A DNA stretch of 64,000 bases from Legionellales bacterium (lineage in GTDB: Bacteria > Pseudomonadota > Gammaproteobacteria > JAHCLG01): the NCBI GenBank assembly GCA_026125385.1, contig JAHCLG010000010.1, positions 20,092-84,091 of the forward strand. The letters are read 5' to 3'. The notes beneath the pieces were generated by a model. The model made no database searches and was not told where the DNA came from. It saw nothing but the letters and a program-made list of their open reading frames with translations. This document shows positions 8,550 through 16,625 of this stretch, piece after piece. Every line of letters begins with the position of its first letter. Position 1 is the first letter of the stretch. The position numbers were made by a program, and so were the translations under genes.

Positions 8550-9641
8550 TCAAGTATCCATCCATGCCAAATACCCACCCTGCAAATTAATCACATGCTC
8601 AAACCCATGCTGTTGCAAGATCTGCGCAGCCATCATGCTACGACCACCGGCTTTACAATACACCACGATTTTATCGTCTTTGTTCAATTCATCTAAACGC
8701 GATTCCAATTCACCTAATGGAATCAACAAACCACCAATATTCCCCGCGATATTTTCTTCGGGTTGGCGCACGTCTAGTAACGTAAATTTGTCGTTATTTT
8801 CCATCATGCATTTTAATTCGTTAACATCGATTTCTTGAATCATGGTTTCTCCGCAGGTAGTTAAATGGTGATGAGGTAAGTGTGCGTAATCTATTTTTTG
8901 CTGGCACAGAATGCAAGCTGGATCATGAATTAATTTACTTTTTTTGAAGTTCATGGTTAGCGCATCAAGGTGTAGAATATTTCCCGCTAAACAATCACCC
9001 ACAGTTAAAATAATTTTTAGTGCTTCTAACGCCTGCAGTGATCCAATCATTCCAGGTAATGCACCTATCACGCCCGCTTCTTGGCAATTCGGCACAAAAT
9101 CTTTGGGTGGTTGTGGAAATAGACAGCGATAACACGGGCTGTGTTGATAGTTAAACACGCAAATCAATCCTGAAAATTGTAATACACTCGCATAAACATA
9201 AGGAATATCTAAATGAAAACTCGCGTCATTCACAATATAACGTGTTTGAAAATTATCGGAGCCATCAATGATTACATCATGATCGCGCAATAAATCTTGC
9301 GCGTTGTCATGGGTTAGGCGTGTTGTATGAATGTTAATGGTGACGTGGGGATTTAATAATTGTAATCTTTGTTTCGTAGCCTCCGTTTTAAACTGATGTT
9401 CATCTTGACTGGAATATAAAATTTGGCGCTGTAAATTGGAAATGCTCACACGATCATCATCAATGATCGTAATATGTCCCACACCTGCCGCCGTTAAATA
9501 AGACAACACAGGAGAACCCAAACCACCAGCACCCACGCACACTACACGAGCTTGTTTTAATTTTTCCTGCCCTACTTTGCCAACTTGTGGCAAACTGAAA
9601 TGTCTGGCGTAGCGATTGATTTCATCATCCGTAAAACTCAT
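8550..9641 (-). CDS. thiF: ThiF/MoeB-family E1-like adenylyltransferase fused to rhodanese
   Basis: A 363-residue fusion. Residues 1-245 are an E1-like adenylation domain: RYARHFSLPQVGKVGQ at the start, nucleotide-binding GAGGLGSPVLSYLTAAGVG, the IIDDD and SNLQRQ motifs, DGSDNFQTRY, and Cys pairs CYRC and CILC for zinc. Residues 265-363 are a rhodanese domain with active-site loop CKAGGRS. The family activates the C-terminal Gly-Gly of ThiS or MoaD as an acyl-adenylate and the rhodanese Cys can supply sulfur. It starts 6 bases after the thiS stop, so ThiS is the likely substrate. No thiG, thiC or moaE is nearby. MoeB-type activity cannot be excluded. Confidence 0.88.
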   Translation of the reverse strand: MSFTDDEINRYARHFSLPQVGKVGQEKLKQARVVCVGAGGLGSPVLSYLTAAGVGHITIIDDDRVSISNLQRQILYSSQDEHQFKTEATKQRLQLLNPHVTINIHTTRLTHDNAQDLLRDHDVIIDGSDNFQTRYIVNDASFHLDIPYVYASVLQFSGLICVFNYQHSPCYRCLFPQPPKDFVPNCQEAGVIGALPGMIGSLQALEALKIILTVGDCLAGNILHLDALTMNFKKSKLIHDPACILCQQKIDYAHLPHHHLTTCGETMIQEIDVNELKCMMENNDKFTLLDVRQPEENIAGNIGGLLIPLGELESRLDELNKDDKIVVYCKAGGRSMMAAQILQQHGFEHVINLQGGYLAWMDT

Positions 9642-9647
9642 TAACCT

Positions 9648-9848
9648 TCACCCACCAGCCACTGCATGGAAAATTTCAATGACGTCATTTTCTTTGACAA
9701 TAGTGGAGGCATAAAGACTGTGTGGGACGATAGTACCATTTAATTCGATAGCGATATTATTCTGATTTAGCTTTAAATCAACTAATAAATTAGCTAAGGT
9801 TTTATTCGGTGCAATATCAAGTGGATCTTGATTAACAACGATTTCCAT
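9648..9848 (-). CDS. thiS: ThiS-type sulfur carrier protein
   Basis: A 66-residue beta-grasp protein ending in Gly-Gly, as needed for adenylation and thiocarboxylate formation. Typical ThiS features are IAIELNGTIVPHSLYAS in the middle and VIEIFHAVAGG at the end. It is the first gene of a two-gene operon with thiF, transcribed leftward, with an upstream spacer of about 100 bases that holds an AT-rich putative promoter. In thiamine synthesis ThiS thiocarboxylate gives sulfur to the thiazole synthase ThiG; no ThiG is visible in the element, so the partner must be encoded elsewhere or the pair serves another purpose. Confidence 0.9.
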   Translation of the reverse strand: MEIVVNQDPLDIAPNKTLANLLVDLKLNQNNIAIELNGTIVPHSLYASTIVKENDVIEIFHAVAGG

Positions 9849-9950
9849 ACTACAAAGTCATCCTTATTGTGGATATTAATCGTGGTAACACATAAAGCTC
9901 ACTAACTAAACTCTGAATTTTTCGCGTTTTTTCAAATAATACCTATAATA

Positions 9951-10520
9951 TTAAGTCATACCAAGAGATAAAAGATCGTTATTTATTTCAGTTGTGTCAT
10001 TTCTGAGGGACTCTTTGAACTGCTCAACTTTTTCAGCCAATTTCTTTGCGTTAGCTGCATCAGAATATTTTAAATTTATTAATTCGGCAGCTGTTTTTCT
10101 ATAATTTAAGTGACTACAGCTTGGAAATTCAGTAAGTTCAATATAAGTTGCACTATGGCGGCAAGCTTGATTTTCAACAAAAACAGTTGATGTAAGAGTA
10201 TTTATAGGATTTATAGTATTATCATGAAAAACTTGATAATCGCCAGAGAAGAGCTTCATCGCAATGCGATTAGCTAAATCTTCGGAGCCGGATGTTAATA
10301 CTGCCAATGTTAACGCAAGTAATAAAAAATTATCTTGTGGTCCACCAGTAAGCTTATCTGCATAAGCTTGAAGTTTTATACCTTTACGCCGCCCTTTAGC
10401 TTTTCTATATTGATTAAAAAATCCATCCTCGGCTCGTTCTTTATTATATTCTTCTGCAGCAGTTTTTATATGATTCAATAAGTGAGCATAGCCATCCTGT
10501 TTTATATATTGAATAGGCAT
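9951..10520 (-). CDS. Hypothetical protein (ICE cargo)
   Basis: A 189-residue soluble protein with no signal peptide or membrane segment. The N-terminal half has basic patches (KAKGRRKGIKLQAYADKL) and a hydrophobic helix (LLLALTLAVL); the C-terminal third is helical and Lys/Glu-rich. I recognise no family. It stands alone between thiS and traA with AT-rich spacers of about 100 and 120 bases on both sides, so it probably has its own promoter. It could be a small effector or a regulator; the sequence alone does not decide. Confidence 0.65.
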   Translation of the reverse strand: MPIQYIKQDGYAHLLNHIKTAAEEYNKERAEDGFFNQYRKAKGRRKGIKLQAYADKLTGGPQDNFLLLALTLAVLTSGSEDLANRIAMKLFSGDYQVFHDNTINPINTLTSTVFVENQACRHSATYIELTEFPSCSHLNYRKTAAELINLKYSDAANAKKLAEKVEQFKESLRNDTTEINNDLLSLGMT

Positions 10521-10642
10521 GGTTTTCTTTCCTGATATTCATTATTAATTTGGGCATATTATATCATAGAATAGTGACTCTCAAACTATTTTTGATGCAC
10601 AACGAGTCAGTTATCACTATAACTACTAACTAATTGATTCAT

Positions 10643-13600
10643 TTATCTTTCTAACTCGACAAAAATAGCAGTAGCAAGTGGCACTGCGTTCCTTGTTGAT
10701 TCTGCAACTCGGTTAGCCTCTGTATAGCTTAAGTTTTTTGAATGTGTTTTCTCATATTGCCCCAAGACTTGTTCAGTTAGCTCGCGCACACCACTTTTCA
10801 CCAATACATCGTTCCAATCAACTTTGTTCATGCCTGTTAATAATTCAGGTGTTAATACTTGGGGTGTAATTCCTTGCGCGTGAAAATGTTCAAGCGCTTT
10901 TTGAAATGCTAACTCACTCTTGGCATTGTGCCCATCATTATCTTTAGCAAGAATCAACTCCTGACATTGATGTTGATTGATTAAATAATCCATTTCAGCA
11001 TAATGAGAACTACTGCCCAATGCGCAATAAATCCACGCACGCGGAAATGCCGTCATTAAACTCGCGGCTGTTTCTAACCCTTCAGCAAAAATAATTTGCG
11101 GTTGTGTGCCTTGTTGCACCAAGGTGTGACCACGTTGCCCAATCAGGTGTTTTACAATTTTCGCTTGTGAGTTTTTTTGTGCGGTGTTTTTATCTAAGCT
11201 GATTAATTGCACCGCACTCACTGCGTGTTGAGAATTGCGAGAAATAATTAATAATTTTGGTTCAGGGTAACGTTCACTCGCTGGTAGATAACGGACATCT
11301 GCACTTAAGCGTTCAGTAGCGATTTTACGATGTTCACGTAAATAATGTTCTGCTAATGTATTTTCAAAGGGTTTACTTAAAGACACTAGATATTTTGCTA
11401 ATTTAATACGTTGTTCTGTATATTCCTGTGCGCTCTGCACTTGAATTTTTTGTTTCTGTTGAAGATTAATTTTTAAATGCTGTTGTTGCACTGGATCTAA
11501 TCCTACTACACCACTCCACCGCGCTGCATAATTTAAGGCTTCTTTAAACGATAATCCCATGCCAATTTTAGGATCCATCAGCAATTGTAACGGTGTGCCT
11601 TTATCCCCCGTTTCAAATGAACACCAAAATCCTTGATACGTTCCACTCACATTCACTGATAAACTACCTTTATTACCATAACGCCAATTTCTAGCATTGG
11701 CTATTTTGGGTTGACCTAAATGCTCGGTATAAAATCGTTCTGCTTGTTGTAATAATGCCGCGATGACGGCATCTTTATCGATGTTTGATTGATAATGAAC
11801 GTTATAATGGGTATTTTTAGCGTAGACACGCCGGCGATAATAATCATCATGTTGTTTGGCAAACTGCTGTAATTCTTCCTCTGTTAATTGATTAGCGTTC
11901 AAAGCATTTTCAACATTGTGACCCGATTGCACAATTAAACTTGCCAATTTATTACGTTTATTTTGCCAGTCATAACACGTTTGTTGTAATGGCTGTGTTT
12001 TAGTAATAGATAGATTTTCTTCTTGTGAATGTTTTAGGATGGCAGCTACACTTTGTTTATAAGCACGATGATAATCGGCTAATTGTGCAACCTCTTTAGC
12101 ACGTTCCCTTCGATTTAAAATACTTTGTTGGCGTTGTTGCATTTGTAACTGTTCTTGACGAGAAAAAATAGTTTTCCAAGCATCAATTATGTTCACAAAA
12201 GGCAATGATAATTTACGACACGCATTTTTTAATACAGAATTTTCTGTTAATTGATGCGCTAAGGCTAAGCGTAATGGAAAATCAATAATAGCGTCTTTCA
12301 CACCATAACGACTTAAGGATTTAATTAAATGTTGTTGGGTACGATGCTGCGTTTGACTTGCGTATACATGACAATGTTCGCGATGGCGCGACATGGCAAC
12401 GTAAGTTAAATTGCGACACCAACCAAACCCATCGGCAACCACTAATGCTACTTTTTTAGTGACGCCTTGTAATTTGTGAATCGTAGCGGCGTAACCATAA
12501 TCAAATGAACGATATTGATTTACATCAAAAATCACTTTGCGACCATCATCTTTGATGGCAGTAATCCTATTATCAGCCATATGAATGACTGTTGCAAACT
12601 GACCATTTCGCACATCCAGTTGCGTATTATTTTTTAAAAATAAAATGCGATCTTGAATTGACACATTAATTTTACCATAGGCGCTCAACACATCCTGTCC
12701 AGTTTGCAATAATTCCTTTTTTAATAAGGCCTCTCTAATTATTTTATTAAGCGCTTTTACCGTATTATTTTGGTGTGCCACTAATACCACATCGGCGTGA
12801 GAGTATTGCTTGCGATACTCTAAATAATCAGTAACCAGTTTTTCATTACGCGTCGTTTCATTCTTTAATAAATGAATACAATCTTGGTGTTGATAGGTTT
12901 TTAATGCACTATGCGTGTGACCCACAGCAAAATCTAAAGTGGCTTGTCTTGCCCATTCGTGGCGTTGCCGAAGAATGTGTTTTAATTCTGCAAATCCTGC
13001 GCGTTCTAACAAGGTACGAAAGGGTGAACCTGCACCAATACTTTCGGCTTGCCCAGGATCGCCAATCACAATTAATTTTGCACGTGATTGTCTAATATTT
13101 TTTAATAGCCAATTCATATTGTCTAAATTCACCATACCGGCTTCATCTAACACAATCACATCCTTGGCGGATAAAGTAATAGAACCTTGTTGAAGTTTTT
13201 TTTGTAAGCGTGCAATGGTGTAACTCGGAATATGCGCTTCTTTTTCTAAACCATCAGCAGCAATACCGGATAAGGAAACACCTAACACGCGAAAACCTTG
13301 TTGCGCATAAGCTTTAGCAACTGCTTTCATCGAATGAGTTTTACCTGTTCCCGCACGTCCGACAATAATTTTCAGAGCGCCTGGTGCCAGTACATGACGA
13401 ATAGCATGTGCCTGTTCTGCATTTAAATGAAAGGTTTCGATTGCATTGTTGATAGAGTCATGAGTTAAACGATGCGAACCACGACGATTTAATTCGTTAG
13501 CATATTTTTCTAATTGTAGTTCTTTTGCAAAAGCACTGTGAGTAATATAACGTTCACGACCATCTTCAGCTAATCCTAGTGGGATCACCTCTTCATGCTG

Positions 13601-14419
13601 CAATACTTTTTCGAGTGTGGCTGCAAAAAGTGTGGGATCATCAATGTGTTTGTGTAATAAACAAGCCACATCTTGCTTGGAAAAAAAGGTGTGGGTTTGG
13701 TTTAATGAATTTAATACCGCAAGAGGTGATGTGGTAATTTGTGCAAGTGCAGCTTGTTTACGCTCAAAATTGATGTGTGCCTTTTCAAAATCTTTCCCAT
13801 GAAATCGACCTTGGTGAATGGTTTGGATCAGCAAATTGGGATCAACGCGAAGTTCCAATCCTTTACGTTTAAAAAATTCATTTTGCAGTTCGCGCCAATG
13901 TTTATTCCAATAATCTTGTTGCATTATATGTTGATTAAAAAATTTAGGGTTTAAATCTCGTGCTTTATATTGTGATAATTCATGACCTACAATGCGACGG
14001 GTGGTTATTAAAATATGAGCATGTGGATTCTGATCATTATCGTGATGAATACTCACATCACACGCTAATCCATGATCAACAAAGTGTGCGCGAGAAAATT
14101 CATTCACAAGTTCAATATGGGCTTCTAAATCGCATTCCCTGGGTAGCGCTAGAATTAATTCTTTACACAATTGCGCATCTTTGCGCTTTTCAGCACGCTC
14201 AACTTGATTCCACAGCCATTCACGATCATAAAATTCTTGACCAGCATCTTTAGGCAATATAATCGCTGAATGCACCACACCGCATTTATTGGAATAGTTG
14301 TAAACGATTCCCGTATTATAATCGAGTAATTTTTCTCCCGCACGATATGCTGCGCAATCAATTGCATTCCGCATTTTTGAGCGAGAATATATTTTCATTT
14401 GTGCAAATTCGATCGCCAT
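10643..14419 (-). CDS. traA: TraA-family conjugative relaxase with helicase and Toprim domains
   Basis: A 1258-residue multidomain protein. Residues 1-230 are a MobA/MobL (MOB-Q) relaxase, with AIDCAAYRAGEKL near the start and the metal-binding HUH motif in NPHAHILITTRR. Residues 325-700 are a TraI/RecD-like helicase with Walker A VGRAGTGKTHSMKAV, Walker B DVIVLDEAGM, the IGDPGQ motif and a C-terminal AATIHKLQG block. Residues 880-970 contain a primase-like segment (YQGFWCSFETGDKG), and residues 1080-1200 a Toprim domain (FAEGLETAASL, AKDNDG). It nicks oriT and unwinds the transferred strand. The longer TTG start at 14425 is less likely than the ATG at 14419. It diverges from traC/traD, exactly as on Ti plasmids. 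Confidence 0.94.
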   Translation of the reverse strand: MAIEFAQMKIYSRSKMRNAIDCAAYRAGEKLLDYNTGIVYNYSNKCGVVHSAIILPKDAGQEFYDREWLWNQVERAEKRKDAQLCKELILALPRECDLEAHIELVNEFSRAHFVDHGLACDVSIHHDNDQNPHAHILITTRRIVGHELSQYKARDLNPKFFNQHIMQQDYWNKHWRELQNEFFKRKGLELRVDPNLLIQTIHQGRFHGKDFEKAHINFERKQAALAQITTSPLAVLNSLNQTHTFFSKQDVACLLHKHIDDPTLFAATLEKVLQHEEVIPLGLAEDGRERYITHSAFAKELQLEKYANELNRRGSHRLTHDSINNAIETFHLNAEQAHAIRHVLAPGALKIIVGRAGTGKTHSMKAVAKAYAQQGFRVLGVSLSGIAADGLEKEAHIPSYTIARLQKKLQQGSITLSAKDVIVLDEAGMVNLDNMNWLLKNIRQSRAKLIVIGDPGQAESIGAGSPFRTLLERAGFAELKHILRQRHEWARQATLDFAVGHTHSALKTYQHQDCIHLLKNETTRNEKLVTDYLEYRKQYSHADVVLVAHQNNTVKALNKIIREALLKKELLQTGQDVLSAYGKINVSIQDRILFLKNNTQLDVRNGQFATVIHMADNRITAIKDDGRKVIFDVNQYRSFDYGYAATIHKLQGVTKKVALVVADGFGWCRNLTYVAMSRHREHCHVYASQTQHRTQQHLIKSLSRYGVKDAIIDFPLRLALAHQLTENSVLKNACRKLSLPFVNIIDAWKTIFSRQEQLQMQQRQQSILNRRERAKEVAQLADYHRAYKQSVAAILKHSQEENLSITKTQPLQQTCYDWQNKRNKLASLIVQSGHNVENALNANQLTEEELQQFAKQHDDYYRRRVYAKNTHYNVHYQSNIDKDAVIAALLQQAERFYTEHLGQPKIANARNWRYGNKGSLSVNVSGTYQGFWCSFETGDKGTPLQLLMDPKIGMGLSFKEALNYAARWSGVVGLDPVQQQHLKINLQQKQKIQVQSAQEYTEQRIKLAKYLVSLSKPFENTLAEHYLREHRKIATERLSADVRYLPASERYPEPKLLIISRNSQHAVSAVQLISLDKNTAQKNSQAKIVKHLIGQRGHTLVQQGTQPQIIFAEGLETAASLMTAFPRAWIYCALGSSSHYAEMDYLINQHQCQELILAKDNDGHNAKSELAFQKALEHFHAQGITPQVLTPELLTGMNKVDWNDVLVKSGVRELTEQVLGQYEKTHSKNLSYTEANRVAESTRNAVPLATAIFVELER

Positions 14420-14603
14420 AGACAATTACTCTAGCAACATTGCGTAGCAATGTATATTGCGCCTGAGCGGATTTTTGGATTTTTTTATGGATAAAAATAT
14501 TTCGATTTTTTTGATGATGGCGACTTGTCAAATGGAATTGATTTGCTATTCTAAGATGACAGTTCGTCGCTGTAAGTCAATGTAAAGGATTTGGAGTAAT
14601 ACC
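14420..14603 (+). other. Predicted origin of transfer (oriT) region between traA and traC
   Basis: The only spacer between the divergent mobilisation genes. It contains a perfect 7-bp inverted repeat, ACATTGC at 14437-14443 and GCAATGT at 14447-14453 with loop GTA, followed by ATATTGCGCC ending at 14463. In the RSF1010 (IncQ, MOB-Q) nic region as I remember it, an inverted repeat is followed by TAAATGCGCC just before the nick. Spacing here is identical at ten bases and the TGCGCC core is conserved. The predicted nick is at about 14463/14464 on the + strand, so traC/traD would enter first and traA last. The rest of the spacer must also hold both promoters. Confidence 0.75.
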
Positions 14604-14915
14604 ATGAGCAATGATACCGTGACGAAACCTCGCCAAGCTAGAATATTTTCCTCAAAAATAACCGAACTTGAGCAACAAATTCAACAAACACGTGCGCGCT
14701 ATGAAAAAATTTTACAAAAACGCAAACTTGAAATTGGTGATATAGCGATTCAAGCCGGTTTAGGTGATTTTAATAGCACAGCCTTGTTAGCTGAATTTCA
14801 ACTCATTACAAAAAAGTTAAATCATGACCAATTTAATAAACGCACTACGACGCACACGCAAGAGGATAATTCTCATGAAAAAGCAACTTTACCTACTGAA
14901 AGAAAAGCAACGTAA
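14604..14915 (+). CDS. TraC-like relaxosome accessory protein
   Basis: A 103-residue, highly charged helical protein without membrane segments. Residues 10-45 form a predicted coiled coil (ITELEQQIQQTRARYEKILQKRKLEIGDIAIQ shows the heptad pattern in part) and GDIAIQAGL resembles the conserved core of small TraC/TraD proteins. Position is the main evidence: on Ti-type elements traC and traD are transcribed away from traA, with oriT between. TraC of those systems helps the relaxase at oriT. A GGAG lies about ten bases before the ATG. The end overlaps the traD-like gene by 41 bases in another frame, so the two are translationally linked. Confidence 0.65.
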   Translation: MSNDTVTKPRQARIFSSKITELEQQIQQTRARYEKILQKRKLEIGDIAIQAGLGDFNSTALLAEFQLITKKLNHDQFNKRTTTHTQEDNSHEKATLPTERKAT

Positions 14916-15099
14916 ATTAGACACGCGCCGTAAAATTGAATTAGGCGGTTTAATTATTAAAGCTGGATTAGCGGAATATCCTAAAGCAATTATTTTAGGC
15001 GGTCTTTATTATCTTTTAAAAGAATTAGAGCGCGAGCCTGAATTTGAAAATATATTAAAACAACAAGGCGAATTATTATTTATGGGATTTGATGAATGA
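14875..15099 (+). CDS. TraD-like small conjugal transfer protein
   Basis: A 74-residue protein matching the TraD family of Ti-type mobilisation regions in size and layout: a basic coiled N-terminus (LKEKQRKLDTRRKIELGGLIIKAGL), then a hydrophobic helix and the segment YYLLKELER. The GG-x-I-x-KAGL core is the family hallmark and is also present in weaker form in the preceding TraC-like protein, suggesting that the two arose by duplication. The ATG at 14875 follows AGAGGA at good spacing; an in-frame ATG at 14824 lies far inside the upstream gene and has no ribosome site. The role is probably DNA binding within the relaxosome. Confidence 0.75.
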   Translation: MKKQLYLLKEKQRKLDTRRKIELGGLIIKAGLAEYPKAIILGGLYYLLKELEREPEFENILKQQGELLFMGFDE

Positions 15100-15398
15100 T
15101 TTTTGATTAAATTATTTTTTAAAAAAACACTGTATTTTATTGCTGATGTTCACTTGATGTGATAAAATTATTCTTGTTAATTAAGCGCGTTACTAAAGTG
15201 CTACCAACACTCTAGCAACGCTAACCACAACAACTTTCAGAGGAAGTTATCATGGCTAAAGCAATCCTAACATCTTATCCTTATTTTTGTAAATTTTCTT
15301 TTAACAATTTCTCTTCATTTTTTTGGTATCGATTTAACTTTGCTTAACTGCATTTTAAATTTTTGTTTTTCACCATAACCGAAATGAGGAGACTCAAC
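15100..15398. promoter_or_regulatory. Leader region of the DUF932 gene
   Basis: About 300 AT-rich bases between traD and the DUF932 gene. Besides the possible 31-codon frame it holds ACTCTAGCAAC at 15209-15219, an exact 11-base copy of 14428-14438, which immediately precedes the oriT inverted repeat. The stretch TTATTTTTTAAAAAAACAC at 15111-15129 could weakly terminate traC/traD transcripts. A promoter is likely before 15230 but no box stands out. Confidence 0.35.
15252..15347 (+). CDS. Possible 31-residue small protein or leader peptide
   Basis: A short frame with a strong ribosome site (AGAGGAAG, 15239-15246) six bases or so before its ATG. The product is dominated by Phe, Tyr and Ser (NNFSSFFWYRF) and could insert in a membrane, or may be a leader peptide controlling the DUF932 gene 50 bases downstream. 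Nothing in the composition proves it is a gene. The strong Shine-Dalgarno sequence in otherwise AT-rich DNA is the only real support. It could equally be the head of a gene truncated by a deletion. Confidence 0.3.
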   Translation: MAKAILTSYPYFCKFSFNNFSSFFWYRFNFA

Positions 15399-16196
15399 AT
15401 GCAATTTTTATCAACTGCTTATTTAGAGCGTTACGTACCTTCAGTATTTACCAATTCACGCGCAACACGCACCAGTGAACGCTACCAACATATTTCAACA
15501 CTTCAAATAATAGAAGGCTTAAGCCAAGAAGGTTTTTACCCTGTTTCTGCGCATCAATCACGTTGCCAATCTAGCGGTAACCGTAATTTTGCAAAGCATT
15601 GTGTACGGTTTCGTCACAGTGAAGCAAAAGCCAATGCTTTAGGTTTGTTTCCTGAAATTGCATTAATAAACTCACACGATGGCTTATCCTCGTATCGTTT
15701 ATTATCCGGCATTTTTCGGGTGGTATGTTGCAATGGTTTGGTTGCTGGTGAAACCTTTAACGAAGTTCGTATACGTCATCAAGGTGATATTTTAAAAGAA
15801 GTTATCGAAGGTACCTATGAGGTTATTCATTCCGCACAAGCCATGCTTGATTCCGCAGCAGAAATGAGCCAGCTCATGTTAACCCAAGAACAACAAATAG
15901 AATTTGCTCAGCAAGTTCATGCGCAACGTTTTAAACATTCCACCTCGGGCTTACGATTTCAACCTCAACATTTATTAAAAGTTAGACGCTTTGAAGAAAT
16001 GAATCAGCCTGATTTATTTACCACCCTAAATATCATTCAAGAAAATGTGACCAAAGGTGGTGTAACGGCTCTGTACCGAGATCAACAGGGTTATGTGCGG
16101 CGCGCACGGTTAAAGCCCATTACTAATATTGATCAAAATACTCGGCTTAATCAAAAAATATGGGGTTTAGCGGAAGGCATAAAGAACTCAGCGTAA
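15399..16196 (+). CDS. DUF932-family plasmid/phage-like protein
   Basis: A 265-residue protein with the DUF932 layout. The N-terminal segment with TSERYQHISTLQIIEGL and GFYPVSAHQSR is the characteristic opening. The middle contains RHCV-like and NSHDGLSSYRLLSGIFRVVCCNGL, and KKIWGLAEGI-like residues close the protein. Members are found on plasmids, conjugative elements and phages, and their function is not established. The start was taken at the ATG at 15399, 7 bases after GAGGAG; a longer TTG start at 15363 has no ribosome site. It is followed by a clear intrinsic terminator, so it forms its own transcription unit. Confidence 0.88.
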   Translation: MQFLSTAYLERYVPSVFTNSRATRTSERYQHISTLQIIEGLSQEGFYPVSAHQSRCQSSGNRNFAKHCVRFRHSEAKANALGLFPEIALINSHDGLSSYRLLSGIFRVVCCNGLVAGETFNEVRIRHQGDILKEVIEGTYEVIHSAQAMLDSAAEMSQLMLTQEQQIEFAQQVHAQRFKHSTSGLRFQPQHLLKVRRFEEMNQPDLFTTLNIIQENVTKGGVTALYRDQQGYVRRARLKPITNIDQNTRLNQKIWGLAEGIKNSA

Positions 16197-16209
16197 TTAA
16201 AAATTTTAG

Positions 16210-16238
16210 GTGGGCGTTCATAATGCGCCCACTTTTTT
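16210..16238 (+). terminator. Rho-independent terminator of the DUF932 gene
   Basis: A perfect 7-bp GC-rich stem (GTGGGCG / CGCCCAC) with a 9-base loop, directly followed by six T. It lies 13 bases after the DUF932 stop codon. Confidence 0.88.
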
Positions 16239-16309
16239 ACAAGGCGTAACATGTGGATGCTCGATACACCTACATGCTACTAACCACAACACAACTCTGG
16301 GGTAGTGTC

Positions 16310-16549
16310 ATGGGTGAGAATAGCGTATTTGATTTTGACAATTTTATAAATGAACAAATCGAAAGTCGCGAAGAAATGACGGTGATATTAGCGAAACTCG
16401 AATCACTTATTGTGGTAGCAATGCATATTGAAACGATAAGCATACACAATGTAATACTCAATAATTATTTTTGCTTGATGAGCGATTTACTTCAACAATG
16501 TATAACATTAAATGAAAGAGCATTACACAGATTGTTTGAAAGAAGATGA
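16310..16549 (+). CDS. Small acidic hypothetical protein
   Basis: A 79-residue frame after the DUF932 terminator. The ATG at 16310 follows GGGGTAG; an upstream GTG at 16253 would add 19 residues and lacks a good ribosome site. The product is helical: an acidic N-terminus (FDFDNFINEQIESREE) and several Leu/Ile heptads, with two Cys near the end. It has no membrane segment and I do not recognise it. Small helical proteins at this location in conjugative elements often regulate transfer or act as accessory factors, but that is only a guess. Confidence 0.5.
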   Translation: MGENSVFDFDNFINEQIESREEMTVILAKLESLIVVAMHIETISIHNVILNNYFCLMSDLLQQCITLNERALHRLFERR

Positions 16550-16625
16550 AAAAAAAATGGGTTGTTTATCCAAAGGTATAACAATAAGCATCCCTTTTGA
16601 GATTGATAGTTAAGGAAAATCATGA

